Positions 34,637-43,349 of a DNA stretch of 64,000 nt are shown here, piece after piece. Location of the stretch: the NCBI RefSeq assembly GCF_012927115.1, contig NZ_JABBFY010000001.1, positions 1,116,001-1,180,000 on the forward strand. The letters run 5' to 3'. Every line of letters starts with the position of its first letter. Within the stretch, counting starts at the first letter, position 1. This DNA comes from Sphingomonas sp. G-3-2-10. Lineage in GTDB: Bacteria; Pseudomonadota; Alphaproteobacteria; Sphingomonadales; Sphingomonadaceae. Made by a program: the position numbers and the translations under genes. A model generated the notes under the pieces. That model ran no database searches and was not told the DNA's origin. It saw only the letters and a program-made list of their open reading frames with translations.

Positions 34637-36940
34637 GTGACGACGATCCATGAGCGCGAGCTGCGGCTCGCACTGGTTTGCTACGGCGGCATCAGTCTCG
34701 CCGTATATATGCACGGCATCAGCAAGGAGATCTGGCACCTCGCCCGCGCCAGCCGCGCTGCGCGCGACGGCGATACGCCCAGGACCGGCAGCGAAGGCGT
34801 GTATCACGCGATGCTGGGCGAGATTCAGGAAACCACCGGCGTCCGGCTTCGCGTGCTGGTCGACATCATCGCCGGTGCGAGTGCAGGCGGCATCAACGCA
34901 GTGTTCCTCGCGCAGGCGATCGCCACGGGCCAGTCGCTCGATCCGCTGACCGATCTGTGGATGGAGCATGCCGATGTCGAAGCGCTGCTCGCCCCCAGCC
35001 AGCGCCCGTCGCACAAGCTCGCCAAATTCTGGGCGATCCCGCTGGCGTGGATGGTCGCCAATCGCAGCAAGACGGTCGAGGCGACGGTCGAAGCCGCCGC
35101 GCGCGACGAAGTCCGGCTGAAGCTGGAGAAGTTCGTCCGCTCGCGCTGGTTCGAGCCGCCCTTCGGGGGCAAACAACTGCTCCACACCATCCTCGACGCG
35201 TTCGACGCGATGGCGAAGGCCCCGGCGGACAAAAGACTGCTGCCCGAGGGCCAGCCGCTCGATCTGTTCGTGACCGTCACCGATTTCCGCGGCCATGCCG
35301 AGCGGCTCCGCCTCAACTCCCCGCCGGAAGTGATGGAGACCGAGCATCGCCTCGTCTTCTCCTTCACCGATCATGGCGTGGCGAGCGAAGGCGAGTTCGC
35401 GCATGGCTGCGAGCTGGCCTTTGCCGCGCGGGCCACGTCGAGCTTCCCCGGCGCCTTCCCGCCCTTCACCGTCGCCGAGATGGACGAAGCGGTGAAGGAA
35501 CGCGGCGCGAAATGGCCGGGCCGCGATGCGTTCCTCGAACATGCCTTGTCGCACCAGTGGCACGACAATCGCGCCGAGAAGGCGGTGCTGATCGACGGGT
35601 CGGTCCTCGCCAATGCGCCGTTCCGGCCCGCGATCGAAGCGCTGCGCGAGCGCCCGGCGCGGCGTCAGGTCGACCGCCGCTTCGTGTTCATCGATCCGTT
35701 CCCCGACGGCCGTCTGGCGCTGTACGGCGAGAAGACCGAGACGCCGGGCTTCTTCCAGACGATCATCGGCGCGCTTTCCGAACTGCCCCGCGAACAGCCG
35801 ATCCGCGACAATCTGGAGGAGATCGCGGCGCGATCGAACCGGATCGAGCAGATGCTGGCGATCATCGGCGAAATCCGCACCGAAGTGGAAACTCAGGTCG
35901 AGGCGTTGTTCGGCTACACATTGTTCATGGACTATCCGACGCCCAAGCGGCTCGCGGCATGGCGCCGGCGCGCCCAGATCGCGGCGGCGGCCAAGGCGGG
36001 ATACGGGCACACCGCCTATGGCTTGCTCAAGGTCAATGGCGCGATCGATCGCACCGCGCGCCTGCTCTACCAGATCGGCGACCGTCATGGGCCGGAGCGG
36101 CTGCGCGAAATCCGCGATCTGGTGGCCAGATCGGTGCGCGAGCGCGGCCAGTCGCAATTCGGTGCCACCCAATCCAACGGCGCCAGCCCCGAGACGCTGG
36201 AATTCCTGCGCGCGCACGATCTGGGCTTCCGGATCCGGCGCTTGCGGCTCCTCGCCCGCCGCCTGACCGATATCGACCTGCCCGGATCGCATGCCGAACT
36301 GCTGCCCATGCGCGAGGCGATCTATGATTCGCTGGCCGCCTATCTGGAGTGCAAGCGCGCCGACACTTTCTCCGATCTCAAGCCGTTGGTGCGCGATCTG
36401 AGCGAGGATGCCGGGCCGCTGCTTGACGAAGTGGCGGCGCGAATGGGCCTCAAGGCGCTAGACGCCGCCACCGACGCGCGGCTGTCGGAGGGGTTCAGCC
36501 AGCTTTCGCGCGAACTGCGCCGCCCGCTGCTGCTCGCGCATCTCGGCTTCCCCTTCTTCGACATCGCAACCCTGCCGATCCTGCAGGGCGAGGGCGTGGA
36601 CGAGTTCGACCCGATCCGCGTCGATCGGATCGCGCCGGACGACGCCTGCGCGATCCGATCCGGCGGGGCGAAGGAGACGCTGAAGGGCATCCAGTTCAAC
36701 AGCTTCGGCGCGTTCTTCAGCCGCGCCTATCGCGAGAACGACTATCTGTGGGGCCGCCTCCACGGCGCGGACCGGCTGGTGGACATCATCCTGTCCACCC
36801 TGCCCCCTTCGAACTGCCTGCCCCAGACCCGCATCGCCGAGATCAAGAAGGCCGCGTTCCACGCGATCCTCGACGAAGAGGAGCCGCGGCTGAAGGCCGT
36901 GCCGGGCCTGTTCGACGAGCTGAGAGCAGAGATCGGCTGA
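34637..36940 (+). CDS. Large patatin-like phospholipase (DUF3376-type)
   Basis: The 767-residue protein starts with GTG at 34637, 3 nt after the previous stop. The N-terminal 400 residues form a patatin domain: LALVCYGGISLAVYMHGI for the oxyanion hole, the nucleophile motif GASAGG, and the dyad aspartate in LIDGSVLANAPF. The rest is a long helical region typical of DUF3376 proteins. It probably hydrolyses acyl lipids and has no signal peptide, so it acts inside the cell or at the membrane. Confidence 0.93.
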   Translation: MTTIHERELRLALVCYGGISLAVYMHGISKEIWHLARASRAARDGDTPRTGSEGVYHAMLGEIQETTGVRLRVLVDIIAGASAGGINAVFLAQAIATGQSLDPLTDLWMEHADVEALLAPSQRPSHKLAKFWAIPLAWMVANRSKTVEATVEAAARDEVRLKLEKFVRSRWFEPPFGGKQLLHTILDAFDAMAKAPADKRLLPEGQPLDLFVTVTDFRGHAERLRLNSPPEVMETEHRLVFSFTDHGVASEGEFAHGCELAFAARATSSFPGAFPPFTVAEMDEAVKERGAKWPGRDAFLEHALSHQWHDNRAEKAVLIDGSVLANAPFRPAIEALRERPARRQVDRRFVFIDPFPDGRLALYGEKTETPGFFQTIIGALSELPREQPIRDNLEEIAARSNRIEQMLAIIGEIRTEVETQVEALFGYTLFMDYPTPKRLAAWRRRAQIAAAAKAGYGHTAYGLLKVNGAIDRTARLLYQIGDRHGPERLREIRDLVARSVRERGQSQFGATQSNGASPETLEFLRAHDLGFRIRRLRLLARRLTDIDLPGSHAELLPMREAIYDSLAAYLECKRADTFSDLKPLVRDLSEDAGPLLDEVAARMGLKALDAATDARLSEGFSQLSRELRRPLLLAHLGFPFFDIATLPILQGEGVDEFDPIRVDRIAPDDACAIRSGGAKETLKGIQFNSFGAFFSRAYRENDYLWGRLHGADRLVDIILSTLPPSNCLPQTRIAEIKKAAFHAILDEEEPRLKAVPGLFDELRAEIG

Positions 36941-36943
36941 ACC

Positions 36944-37080
36944 TCCTTCTCCCCTTGTGGGAGAAGGAAGGGGCCCGCTCGCGAAGCGAGTGGGAAGGAT
37001 GAGGGGGACTGAGTCTCACTCCCCTCACCCTTCCGCGAACTTCGTTCGCTCCCTCCCTCTCCCACAAGGGGAGAGGGAAC
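36944..37080. repeat. Long inverted repeat after the patatin-like gene
   Basis: TCTCCCCTTGTGGGAGA near 36953-36966 is matched by TCTCCCACAAGGGGAGA near 37057-37074. Nested inside are GCTCGCGAAGCGAGT and GCGAACTTCGTTCGC hairpins. The ends are accurate to within a few nt. The same build recurs at 49496-49627. It may fold into a cruciform RNA and serve as terminator or as a non-autonomous repeat. Confidence 0.8.
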
Positions 37081-37145
37081 GCTGGTCAAATTGACCCACC
37101 CGTCCTAAGCTCGTTTCGCTCAAGGTCGCGAAGGAAGGGAGCGGA

Positions 37146-37490
37146 ATGCGGTTTCTGAAGGTGCTGTTCTGGCTGTTGCTGGGCGGCCTCGTCGCGGCCT
37201 TCGTGATCTACAACGGCAATGAACGCGTCGCCATCCACCTGTGGGGCGGACTGATCGCCGATTTCAGCCTGCCAGTGATGCTGATCCTCGTCTTCCTGCT
37301 GGGCTTCCTGCCGATGCTGCTCGCCTATCACGGCCTGCGCTGGCGCAGCCGCCAGCGGATCGCCGGACTGGAGCGCGCGCTGACCGATATCCGCGCGGTG
37401 ACGCCCCCGGCCCCGACCGCCGCGCCCGAAGCAATTCCCGCGCCGGCCGCAGCCCCCGCTACCAGCCTGTTCCCGGAGCAGGGCGCATGA
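37146..37490 (+). CDS. lapA: LapA-domain inner-membrane protein
   Basis: The 114 residues hold two hydrophobic helices (about 4-22 and 37-59) with the LapA-type VIYNGNERVAIHLWGG segment between and RWRSRQRIAGLERAL after, then a proline/alanine tail. LapA-type proteins assist control of lipopolysaccharide synthesis. In alphaproteobacteria the gene commonly sits near pyrF and trpF, as here. It overlaps pyrF by 4 nt. Confidence 0.85.
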   Translation: MRFLKVLFWLLLGGLVAAFVIYNGNERVAIHLWGGLIADFSLPVMLILVFLLGFLPMLLAYHGLRWRSRQRIAGLERALTDIRAVTPPAPTAAPEAIPAPAAAPATSLFPEQGA

Positions 37491-38161
37491 GCACGCCGCT
37501 CTACGTCGCGCTCGACACCCCCGATCTGGAACGCGCCAAGGCGCTGGCCACCCGCGTGCGCAAGCATGTCGGCGGGATCAAGCTGGGCCTCGAATTCTTC
37601 ATGGCCAATGGCCGCCACGGCGTCCACGAAATGGCCGAGATCGGCTTGCCGATCTTCCTCGACCTGAAGTTCCACGACATTCCCAACACCGTCGGCAAGG
37701 CGATCCAGGCGCTGCGTCCGCTCAATCCGGCGATCCTGACGGTCCACGCCGCCGGCGGCCGATCGATGATGGAAGACGCCAAGGCCGCTGCGCCCAGCGG
37801 CACCAAGGTGGTCGCGGTGACCATGCTCACCAGCCTCGATTCGAGCGACCTGACCTCAATCGGCCTCGCGCCGGACCCGCACGAGCAGGTGATGCGCCTG
37901 ACCGAACTGGCCCGCGAATCGGGCGTGGACGGCATCGTCTGCTCGGGCGCAGAAGTCGCCGCCGCGAAGAAGCTGTGGCACGACGGGTTCTTCGTCGTCC
38001 CCGGCGTCCGCCCCGCGGACGGGCCTGTGGGCGATCAGAAGCGCGTGGTCACGCCGCGCGCCGCGCTCGACGCCGGTGCGTCGATCCTCGTGGTCGGCCG
38101 CCCGATCACGCAGGCCGAAGATCCGGACCTCGCCGCACGCGCGATCGAAGCGACGCTTTGA
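37487..38161 (+). CDS. pyrF: Orotidine 5'-phosphate decarboxylase
   Basis: PyrF makes UMP in pyrimidine synthesis. The 224-residue TIM-barrel has VALDTPDLERAK, the catalytic FLDLKFHDIPNTV (Asp-Lys-x-x-Asp array), and VVPGVRP plus ASILVVGRPIT, the phosphate-binding loops. Starts in the lapA stop (ATGA) and overlaps the next gene by 1 nt (TGATG). Confidence 0.97.
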   Translation: MSTPLYVALDTPDLERAKALATRVRKHVGGIKLGLEFFMANGRHGVHEMAEIGLPIFLDLKFHDIPNTVGKAIQALRPLNPAILTVHAAGGRSMMEDAKAAAPSGTKVVAVTMLTSLDSSDLTSIGLAPDPHEQVMRLTELARESGVDGIVCSGAEVAAAKKLWHDGFFVVPGVRPADGPVGDQKRVVTPRAALDAGASILVVGRPITQAEDPDLAARAIEATL

Positions 38162-38598
38162 TGAAGGCCCTGCTCGCGATCGGGATCGCAGCGCTCACGA
38201 TCGCGGCGGCACCGCAGGATGCGGAGCGCCCGATCGAGCTGAAGGGCAAGTGTGAGCTCAATGCGACGCTGCCCAACATGATGAAGCAGCGCGACGGCGC
38301 GGAACGGGTGACGACTGTGGAATGCGATCGCGTCGTCATCCATCCGGGCAAGCAGGCCGTGTTCTACAAGGGCGGCAAACCGGTCGCCACGTTCGAGGGC
38401 CATGCGGGCGACCAGACCGATATCACGATGGATCGCGTCTCGATCGGCGGATCGGCGCCCGCCGCGACCAGCAACGGACGCTGCCGCATCTACAAAAACG
38501 ACAATCTGGGCGAGCTGATGATGCTCTGCTTCGCGGTCTATCGCGAAGGATCGAGCACGCTCGGCGCCGTCGCGACCTTCAGCGCACCGACGCGCTGA
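38161..38598 (+). CDS. Secreted small protein, unknown function (145 aa)
   Basis: A signal peptide (residues 2-17, ALLAIGIAALTIAAAP) precedes a mostly beta domain. Four cysteines are visible, in KCEL, VECD, GRCRIY and LCFAVY. Its start shares a nucleotide with the pyrF stop, so it is probably translated as part of that transcript. It converges with the next minus-strand gene. Confidence 0.8.
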   Translation: MKALLAIGIAALTIAAAPQDAERPIELKGKCELNATLPNMMKQRDGAERVTTVECDRVVIHPGKQAVFYKGGKPVATFEGHAGDQTDITMDRVSIGGSAPAATSNGRCRIYKNDNLGELMMLCFAVYREGSSTLGAVATFSAPTR

Positions 38599-38616
38599 GG
38601 CCGCCGCTCCCGCGGC

Positions 38617-39054
38617 CTACTGCACCTTCATCGCACGCCCTTCGGCGATCGGGATCTCGGAACCATAGGATTTTGCCGGGGCGGCCTGACGTTCGCAGAT
38701 GATGTCGCTCGTCTTCAGGCCGTTGGCGCCGGACGTCGGGGTCCAGGTGCGGGTGCCTGCTCCCGATCCCGTCTGCTTTCCGCTGGCATCGTAGAGCCAG
38801 ATGAATTCGGTCCGGAATCGCGGCTGGGTGCAATCCACCGTCATGCGAAAGCGGAAGGCGTCCACGCCGTCCCGCGATTCCGGGTAGATCATCGCAAGAT
38901 CCGCAGTCCGGACACCGTCATCGCCGGGAACGACGCTCTTGGCGTCCAAGAATACCGCTCCGCCGCCACTCTCCTTGTCGAGGAAGCGCCAGTCCTGCGC
39001 CTGAGCCGGCGCGGCCAGTGCGATGCCCGCAAGGATACATGCCGTCCGAATCAT
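38617..39054 (-). CDS. Secreted protein, surface-adhesin E-like
   Basis: The ATG at 39054 gives 145 residues with a signal peptide (IRTACILAGIALAAPAQA) followed by DWRFLDKESGGGAVFLDAKSV. A paralogue lies at 39797-40252, beginning DWRLLSVSDDKDAVVFIDAGSI, so both belong to the same small secreted family, close to the surface-adhesin E/CNP1-like group. Cysteines at TVDC and DIIC match between them. Function is unknown. Confidence 0.75.
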   Translation of the reverse strand: MIRTACILAGIALAAPAQAQDWRFLDKESGGGAVFLDAKSVVPGDDGVRTADLAMIYPESRDGVDAFRFRMTVDCTQPRFRTEFIWLYDASGKQTGSGAGTRTWTPTSGANGLKTSDIICERQAAPAKSYGSEIPIAEGRAMKVQ

Positions 39055-39120
39055 GATTTTGCCCCTCTGTGTCCCGACACGCATATCGCACGGCACGATG
39101 CGCTCCTATAGGCTGGCGTG

Positions 39121-39633
39121 ATGCACAAGGTTCCCGACATCCGCCCCGCCACGCGAGACGACCTCCCTGCGCTCCATCCGGTGATCGAGCGCGCCTATCG
39201 CGGCGACACCGCCCGCGCGGGCTGGACCCACGAGGCGGACCTGCTGAGCGATCAGCGCACCGATCTCGACACGTTGCGCGGGCTGATCGACGATCCCGCC
39301 AGCCGCCTGCTGATCGCGCGCGACGGCGATACCGTGCTCGGCTGCGTCAATGTGCAGGATCGCGGAGAGGGCATCGCCTATCTCGGCCTGCTCTGCGTCG
39401 ATCCCGAGCTTCAGGCCGGCGGCATCGGCAAGCATCTGGTCGCTGCCGCCGAAGCCGAGGCGCGCGAGAGCTTCGGCGCAACCGCGATGGAAATGACCGT
39501 TATCGACCAGCGCACCGAGCTGATCGCTTACTACGAGCGGCGCGGCTACGCTGCGTCCGGCGAGCGCCGCGACTTCCCCGTGCCGGTGACGCCGCCCTTA
39601 TTCATGACGGTGCTGGTCAAGCCACTGGGCTAA
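39121..39633 (+). CDS. GNAT-family N-acetyltransferase
   Basis: The 170-residue protein has IRPATRDDLPALHPV at the start, the acetyl-CoA loop with DPELQAGGIGKHLVAAAEAEA, and the terminal YYERRGYAA. The substrate is unknown. ATG at 39121 follows a GTG at 39118; either may serve. It lies between the two surface-adhesin E-like genes, which are on the other strand. Confidence 0.85.
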   Translation: MHKVPDIRPATRDDLPALHPVIERAYRGDTARAGWTHEADLLSDQRTDLDTLRGLIDDPASRLLIARDGDTVLGCVNVQDRGEGIAYLGLLCVDPELQAGGIGKHLVAAAEAEARESFGATAMEMTVIDQRTELIAYYERRGYAASGERRDFPVPVTPPLFMTVLVKPLG

Positions 39634-39685
39634 GGCTCCATGCTCAATTGGAAGTCGGGCTAATAGATTGGGATTCTAAGACAAT

Positions 39686-39740
39686 CCCTCTCTCTTGATG
39701 GTCACCCCCACCCCACCCTCCCCCATCAAGGGGGAGGGCT
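39686..39740. repeat. Palindromic CCCTCCCCC-type intergenic repeat
   Basis: CCCTCCCCC-ATCAA-GGGGGAGGG forms a strong hairpin (about 39715-39738), preceded by CACCCCCACCCCACC. It resembles the GGGG-rich repeats at 6711 and 44211 in base composition. The whole gap 39634-39796 has no coding potential I can support. Confidence 0.6.
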
Positions 39741-39796
39741 GATCGCCCTTTCCATCTGCACCGCATCTAATTGAGGTCTGACCCTAAGCCGCCCAG

Positions 39797-40252
39797 TTAC
39801 TTCGGCGAGGCCGGGGAACCGATCAGCGAACGGCCATGAGCGATCGGCGGCGCGCTTCCGTGGCTCTCCGCCGCCAGTTTCGCACCCTTGCACACGATGT
39901 CGAAGGCCGGGCGATAGAGGCCGTTCGACGCAATCTCGTTCCAGCGCGGATCGGATCCGACGTCCTGCACGACCTTGCCCGAGCCATCATAGCTCGTGGC
40001 GTTCAGACCGTGCCAGCGTTCGGTGCTGCAGTCATATTCCATCTGCGCCGCCACGCCGCTCGCATCGCCGGGCAAGCCGTTCATCATCAGGAAGATCGTG
40101 GCGCTGGGATGCGGATTCCCGCTGGTGATGCTGCCCGCGTCGATGAAGACCACGGCGTCCTTGTCGTCGCTGACCGAAAGCAGGCGCCAGTCCTGCGCCT
40201 GAGCCGCGACCGGCGCCATCAGCGCCGCAGCCAGCAAGATCGCTCGAATCAT
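39797..40252 (-). CDS. Secreted protein, surface-adhesin E-like, second copy
   Basis: The 151 residues start with a signal peptide (IRAILLAAALMAPVAAQA) and continue DWRLLSVSDDKDAVVFIDAGS. The order of cysteines and the YDGSGKVV segment match the copy at 38617-39054 (YDASGKQT). The C-terminal ASPK end is short and polar. The pair probably arose by duplication and flanks a GNAT gene. Confidence 0.75.
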   Translation of the reverse strand: MIRAILLAAALMAPVAAQAQDWRLLSVSDDKDAVVFIDAGSITSGNPHPSATIFLMMNGLPGDASGVAAQMEYDCSTERWHGLNATSYDGSGKVVQDVGSDPRWNEIASNGLYRPAFDIVCKGAKLAAESHGSAPPIAHGRSLIGSPASPK

Positions 40253-40349
40253 CCACGCCCTCCCCGATGGCGCGAGGCTAGTCCAGCTTCCACCCCGCGC
40301 AAGCCATTCTGCGTTCCCATGACCGATGCTTGCCCCTATGGGCCACGCC

Positions 40350-40973
40350 ATGCCGGTTACCGCCAAGATCTGTGGCCTTTCGACGCCCGAAACGCTCGAC
40401 GCCGCGATCGGCGGCGGGGCGAGCCATGTCGGCTTCGTGTTCTTCCCGCCCTCCCCGCGCAATCTCGACTTCGCGCAGGCGCGCGGGCTTGCGGCGCGGG
40501 TGCCGTCGCATGTCGGCAAGGTCGGGGTGTTCGTCGATCCCGACGATGCTGTGCTGGAAGCGGCGTTGCCCGCGATCGACGCGGTCCAGCTCCACAAGGT
40601 GACGCCCGAGCGGGCCGCCGCGGTCCGGGCGCGCGTGCCGGTATGGGTCGCGGTCGCGGTCAAGACGCGCGCGGACCTGAACGCCGCGGCCGCCTTTCAC
40701 GGCGCGGCCGACCGCATCCTGTATGACGCGAAGACGCCGGATAACGCGAAGCTGCCCGGGGGCATGGGCCTGCGCTTCGACTGGACACTGCTGCAGGGCT
40801 TTCGCCACCCGCTGCCTTGGGCGCTCTCCGGGGGTCTCGACCCGGCCAATGTCGCCGAAGCGATCCGGATCACCGGCGCGACGCTGGTGGACGTTTCTTC
40901 AGGTGTCGAATCCGCTCCGGGTATCAAGGATGTGGACAAGATCGCCGCATTCCTTAAGGCGGTTTCGCAATGA
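40350..40973 (+). CDS. trpF: Phosphoribosylanthranilate isomerase
   Basis: TrpF performs the third step of tryptophan synthesis from anthranilate. The 207-residue barrel has KICGLSTPETL (catalytic cysteine), VGFVFFPPSPRN, the catalytic Asp in ILYDAKT, and ALSGGLDPANVAEAI. An in-frame ATG at 40338 is an alternative start with no clear ribosome-binding site at either. trpB follows 90 nt later. Confidence 0.96.
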   Translation: MPVTAKICGLSTPETLDAAIGGGASHVGFVFFPPSPRNLDFAQARGLAARVPSHVGKVGVFVDPDDAVLEAALPAIDAVQLHKVTPERAAAVRARVPVWVAVAVKTRADLNAAAAFHGAADRILYDAKTPDNAKLPGGMGLRFDWTLLQGFRHPLPWALSGGLDPANVAEAIRITGATLVDVSSGVESAPGIKDVDKIAAFLKAVSQ

Positions 40974-41020
40974 AGACGCTGATCCTGCCGGCCACGCACA
41001 CCGCGATTCGATGGCGCTGA
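40970..41020 (+). other. Possible micro-ORF between trpF and trpB
   Basis: An ATG within the trpF stop (ATGA) opens a 16-codon frame, MKTLILPATHTAIRWR, ending at 41020. One tryptophan codon is present near its end. It might be a leader peptide or simply chance; there is no strong ribosome-binding site apart from coupling to trpF. Confidence 0.2.
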
Positions 41021-41062
41021 TCGCTTGAAGCGACCCGACCACCGTATCGAGAGACAGCGACC

Positions 41063-42307
41063 ATGACCGATTCCATCACCCTGCCCAATTCGCTCCGCAA
41101 CCTGCCTGACGAGCGCGGCCATTTCGGCCAGTTCGGCGGCCGCTTCGTCGCCGAGACGCTGATGCCGCTGATCCTCGATCTGGAGCGCGAATATCGCGCG
41201 GCGAAGACCGACCCGGCGTTCCAGGCCGAGTTCGACGATCTGCTCGAACATTATGTCGGCCGCCCCAGCCCGCTTTATTATGCCGAGCGGCTGACGGAAC
41301 ATTATCGCGACGGCGCGCCCGCGGGCATGGGTGCGAAAATCTATTTCAAGCGCGAAGAGCTGAATCACACCGGCGCGCACAAGATCAACAATTGCATCGG
41401 CCAGATCCTGCTCGCCCGCCGCATGGGCAAGACGCGGATCATCGCGGAGACGGGTGCGGGCCAGCATGGCGTGGCCACCGCCACCGTCGCCGCGCGCTTC
41501 GGCCTGCCGTGCACGATCTTCATGGGCGCGGTCGACGTCGCGCGGCAGCAGCCCAACGTGTTCCGCATGAAGCTGCTCGGCGCCGAAGTGGTGCCGGTCA
41601 CCAGCGGCGCGCAGACGCTGAAGGATGCGATGAACGAAGCGCTTCGCGACTGGGTCGCGAACGTCCACGACACCTTCTACATCATCGGCACCGCCGCCGG
41701 CCCGCACCCCTATCCCGAACTGGTCCGCGACTTTCAGAGCGTGATCGGCACCGAAGCCCGCGCGCAGATCCGGAAGGCCGAGGGCAAGCTGCCCGACCTG
41801 CTGATCGCGGCCGTGGGCGGCGGATCGAACGCGATCGGCCTGTTCCATCCCTTCCTCGACGATGCCGACGTCGCGATGATCGGCGTCGAAGCCGCGGGAC
41901 ATGGCGTCGAGACCGGCCAGCACGCGGCAAGCCTGAACGGCGGCGTTCCCGGCATCCTGCACGGCAACCGCACCTATCTGCTCCAGGACGAAGACGGCCA
42001 GATCACCGAGGCGCATTCGATCTCGGCCGGCCTCGACTATCCCGGCATCGGCCCCGAACATAGCTGGCTGCACGAGAGTGGCCGGGTGACGTATGAGCCG
42101 ATCACCGACACGCAGGCCCTCGACGCGTTCCAGCTCTGCTGCAAGCTGGAGGGGATCATCCCCGCGCTGGAAAGCTCGCACGCACTGGCGGCATTGGAAA
42201 CCAACGCACTGAAATATCGTGACGATCAGATCATCATCGTCAACGTCTCGGGCCGCGGCGACAAGGACATCTTCACCGTCGCCGAGGCGCTCGGGGTAAA
42301 GCTGTGA
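41063..42307 (+). CDS. trpB: Tryptophan synthase beta chain
   Basis: TrpB condenses indole with serine using PLP. The 414 residues contain [14 protein letters not shown], the PLP lysine in [33 protein letters not shown] and the serine-binding [19 protein letters not shown]. Its stop overlaps by 4 nt (GTGA) with the following small membrane-protein gene. Confidence 0.98.
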   Translation: MTDSITLPNSLRNLPDERGHFGQFGGRFVAETLMPLILDLEREYRAAKTDPAFQAEFDDLLEHYVGRPSPLYYAERLTEHYRDGAPAGMGAKIYFKREELNHTGAHKINNCIGQILLARRMGKTRIIAETGAGQHGVATATVAARFGLPCTIFMGAVDVARQQPNVFRMKLLGAEVVPVTSGAQTLKDAMNEALRDWVANVHDTFYIIGTAAGPHPYPELVRDFQSVIGTEARAQIRKAEGKLPDLLIAAVGGGSNAIGLFHPFLDDADVAMIGVEAAGHGVETGQHAASLNGGVPGILHGNRTYLLQDEDGQITEAHSISAGLDYPGIGPEHSWLHESGRVTYEPITDTQALDAFQLCCKLEGIIPALESSHALAALETNALKYRDDQIIIVNVSGRGDKDIFTVAEALGVKL

Positions 42308-42561
42308 GCATTCGTACCCGGCGCCATATCCGCCGCCGCGCCGATCTTCCGCCGGTGCCTTATCACCGCTGGATCCGGCCGGTGGCGACTTTCGTCATCC
42401 TGCTCGGGATCGGCGTGGTGGTTCCGGCGATGTATTTTCGCGGCGCGCAATGGACCGGCATCGCCGGCGGCGTGCTGTTCGCCGTGATCGCCACTGCGCT
42501 CGTGGAAGTTGTCCGCTCGCGCAAATCCAGCCGCAAGCCTCGCCGAAAGCGCCCCGCATGA
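42304..42561 (+). CDS. Small membrane protein inserted between trpB and trpA (85 aa)
   Basis: It starts with GTG in the trpB stop (GTGA) and ends in the trpA start (ATGA), so it is locked translationally between the two subunits. The product has a basic N-terminus (RTRRHIRRR), two hydrophobic helices (about residues 27-43 and 49-67) and a basic C-terminus ([11 protein letters not shown]). It resembles no tryptophan enzyme. A role in the operon is not known. Confidence 0.85.
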   Translation: MSIRTRRHIRRRADLPPVPYHRWIRPVATFVILLGIGVVVPAMYFRGAQWTGIAGGVLFAVIATALVEVVRSRKSSRKPRRKRPA

Positions 42562-43349
42562 GCACGCGTCTCTCCGCCGCCTTTGCCAAGGGGCATCCCG
42601 CCCTGGTCTGCTTCATCACCGCCGGTGATGGCGACACCGCCGCCAATCTCGACGCGCTGGTTGCCGGCGGGGCGGACGTGATCGAGCTGGGCATGCCCTT
42701 CACCGATCCGATGGCCGATGGCCCGGCGATTCAGGCTGCCAATCTGCGCAGTCTGGCCAAGGGCACCCGCACCGTCGACGTGCTCGCCATCGCCAGCGCC
42801 TTCCGCCAGCGTCACCCGGAAACCCCGCTGGTGCTGATGGGCTATGCCAATCCGATGACCGTGCGCGGGCCGGACTGGTTCGCCGGCGCCATCGCCGAAG
42901 CCGGCGTGGACGGCGTGATCTGTGTCGACATCCCGGCGGAGGAAGACGACAGCCTCGGCGCGAGCCTGCGCGCCGCTGGTGTCGCCAATATCCGCCTCGC
43001 CACGCCGACCACCGACATCGCCCGCCTGCCCGCTGTGCTCGATGGCGCCAGCGGGTTCCTCTATTACGTCTCGGTCGCCGGCATCACCGGGCTCCAGCAA
43101 GCGGCGCAGGACAGCATCGAAAGCGCGGTCGGCCGGCTCAAGTCCGCCACGGACCTGCCCGTCGCGGTCGGCTTCGGCGTACGCACGCCCGATCAGGCCG
43201 CCGCCATCGCCCGCGTGGCGGACGGCGTCGTGGTCGGCTCCGCGATCATCGAAATCATCGCCGAACATGGCGAGGGTGCGCCGGAACCCGTTCGCGCCTA
43301 TATCCATTCGCTCAAGTCGGCGATCGTCGCCGCCAAGGAAGTCGCATGA
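42558..43349 (+). CDS. trpA: Tryptophan synthase alpha chain
   Basis: TrpA cleaves indole-3-glycerol phosphate and channels indole to TrpB. The 263-residue barrel has [30 protein letters not shown] with the catalytic Glu and Asp, [17 protein letters not shown] and [10 protein letters not shown]. Starts inside the end of the small membrane protein and overlaps accD by 4 nt. Confidence 0.98.
   Translation: MSTRLSAAFAKGHPALVCFITAGDGDTAANLDALVAGGADVIELGMPFTDPMADGPAIQAANLRSLAKGTRTVDVLAIASAFRQRHPETPLVLMGYANPMTVRGPDWFAGAIAEAGVDGVICVDIPAEEDDSLGASLRAAGVANIRLATPTTDIARLPAVLDGASGFLYYVSVAGITGLQQAAQDSIESAVGRLKSATDLPVAVGFGVRTPDQAAAIARVADGVVVGSAIIEIIAEHGEGAPEPVRAYIHSLKSAIVAAKEVA

Noticed and set aside
40970..41062. 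Classical trp attenuator
   Set aside because: The micro-ORF has only one Trp codon, and I found no terminator-antiterminator pair before trpB.
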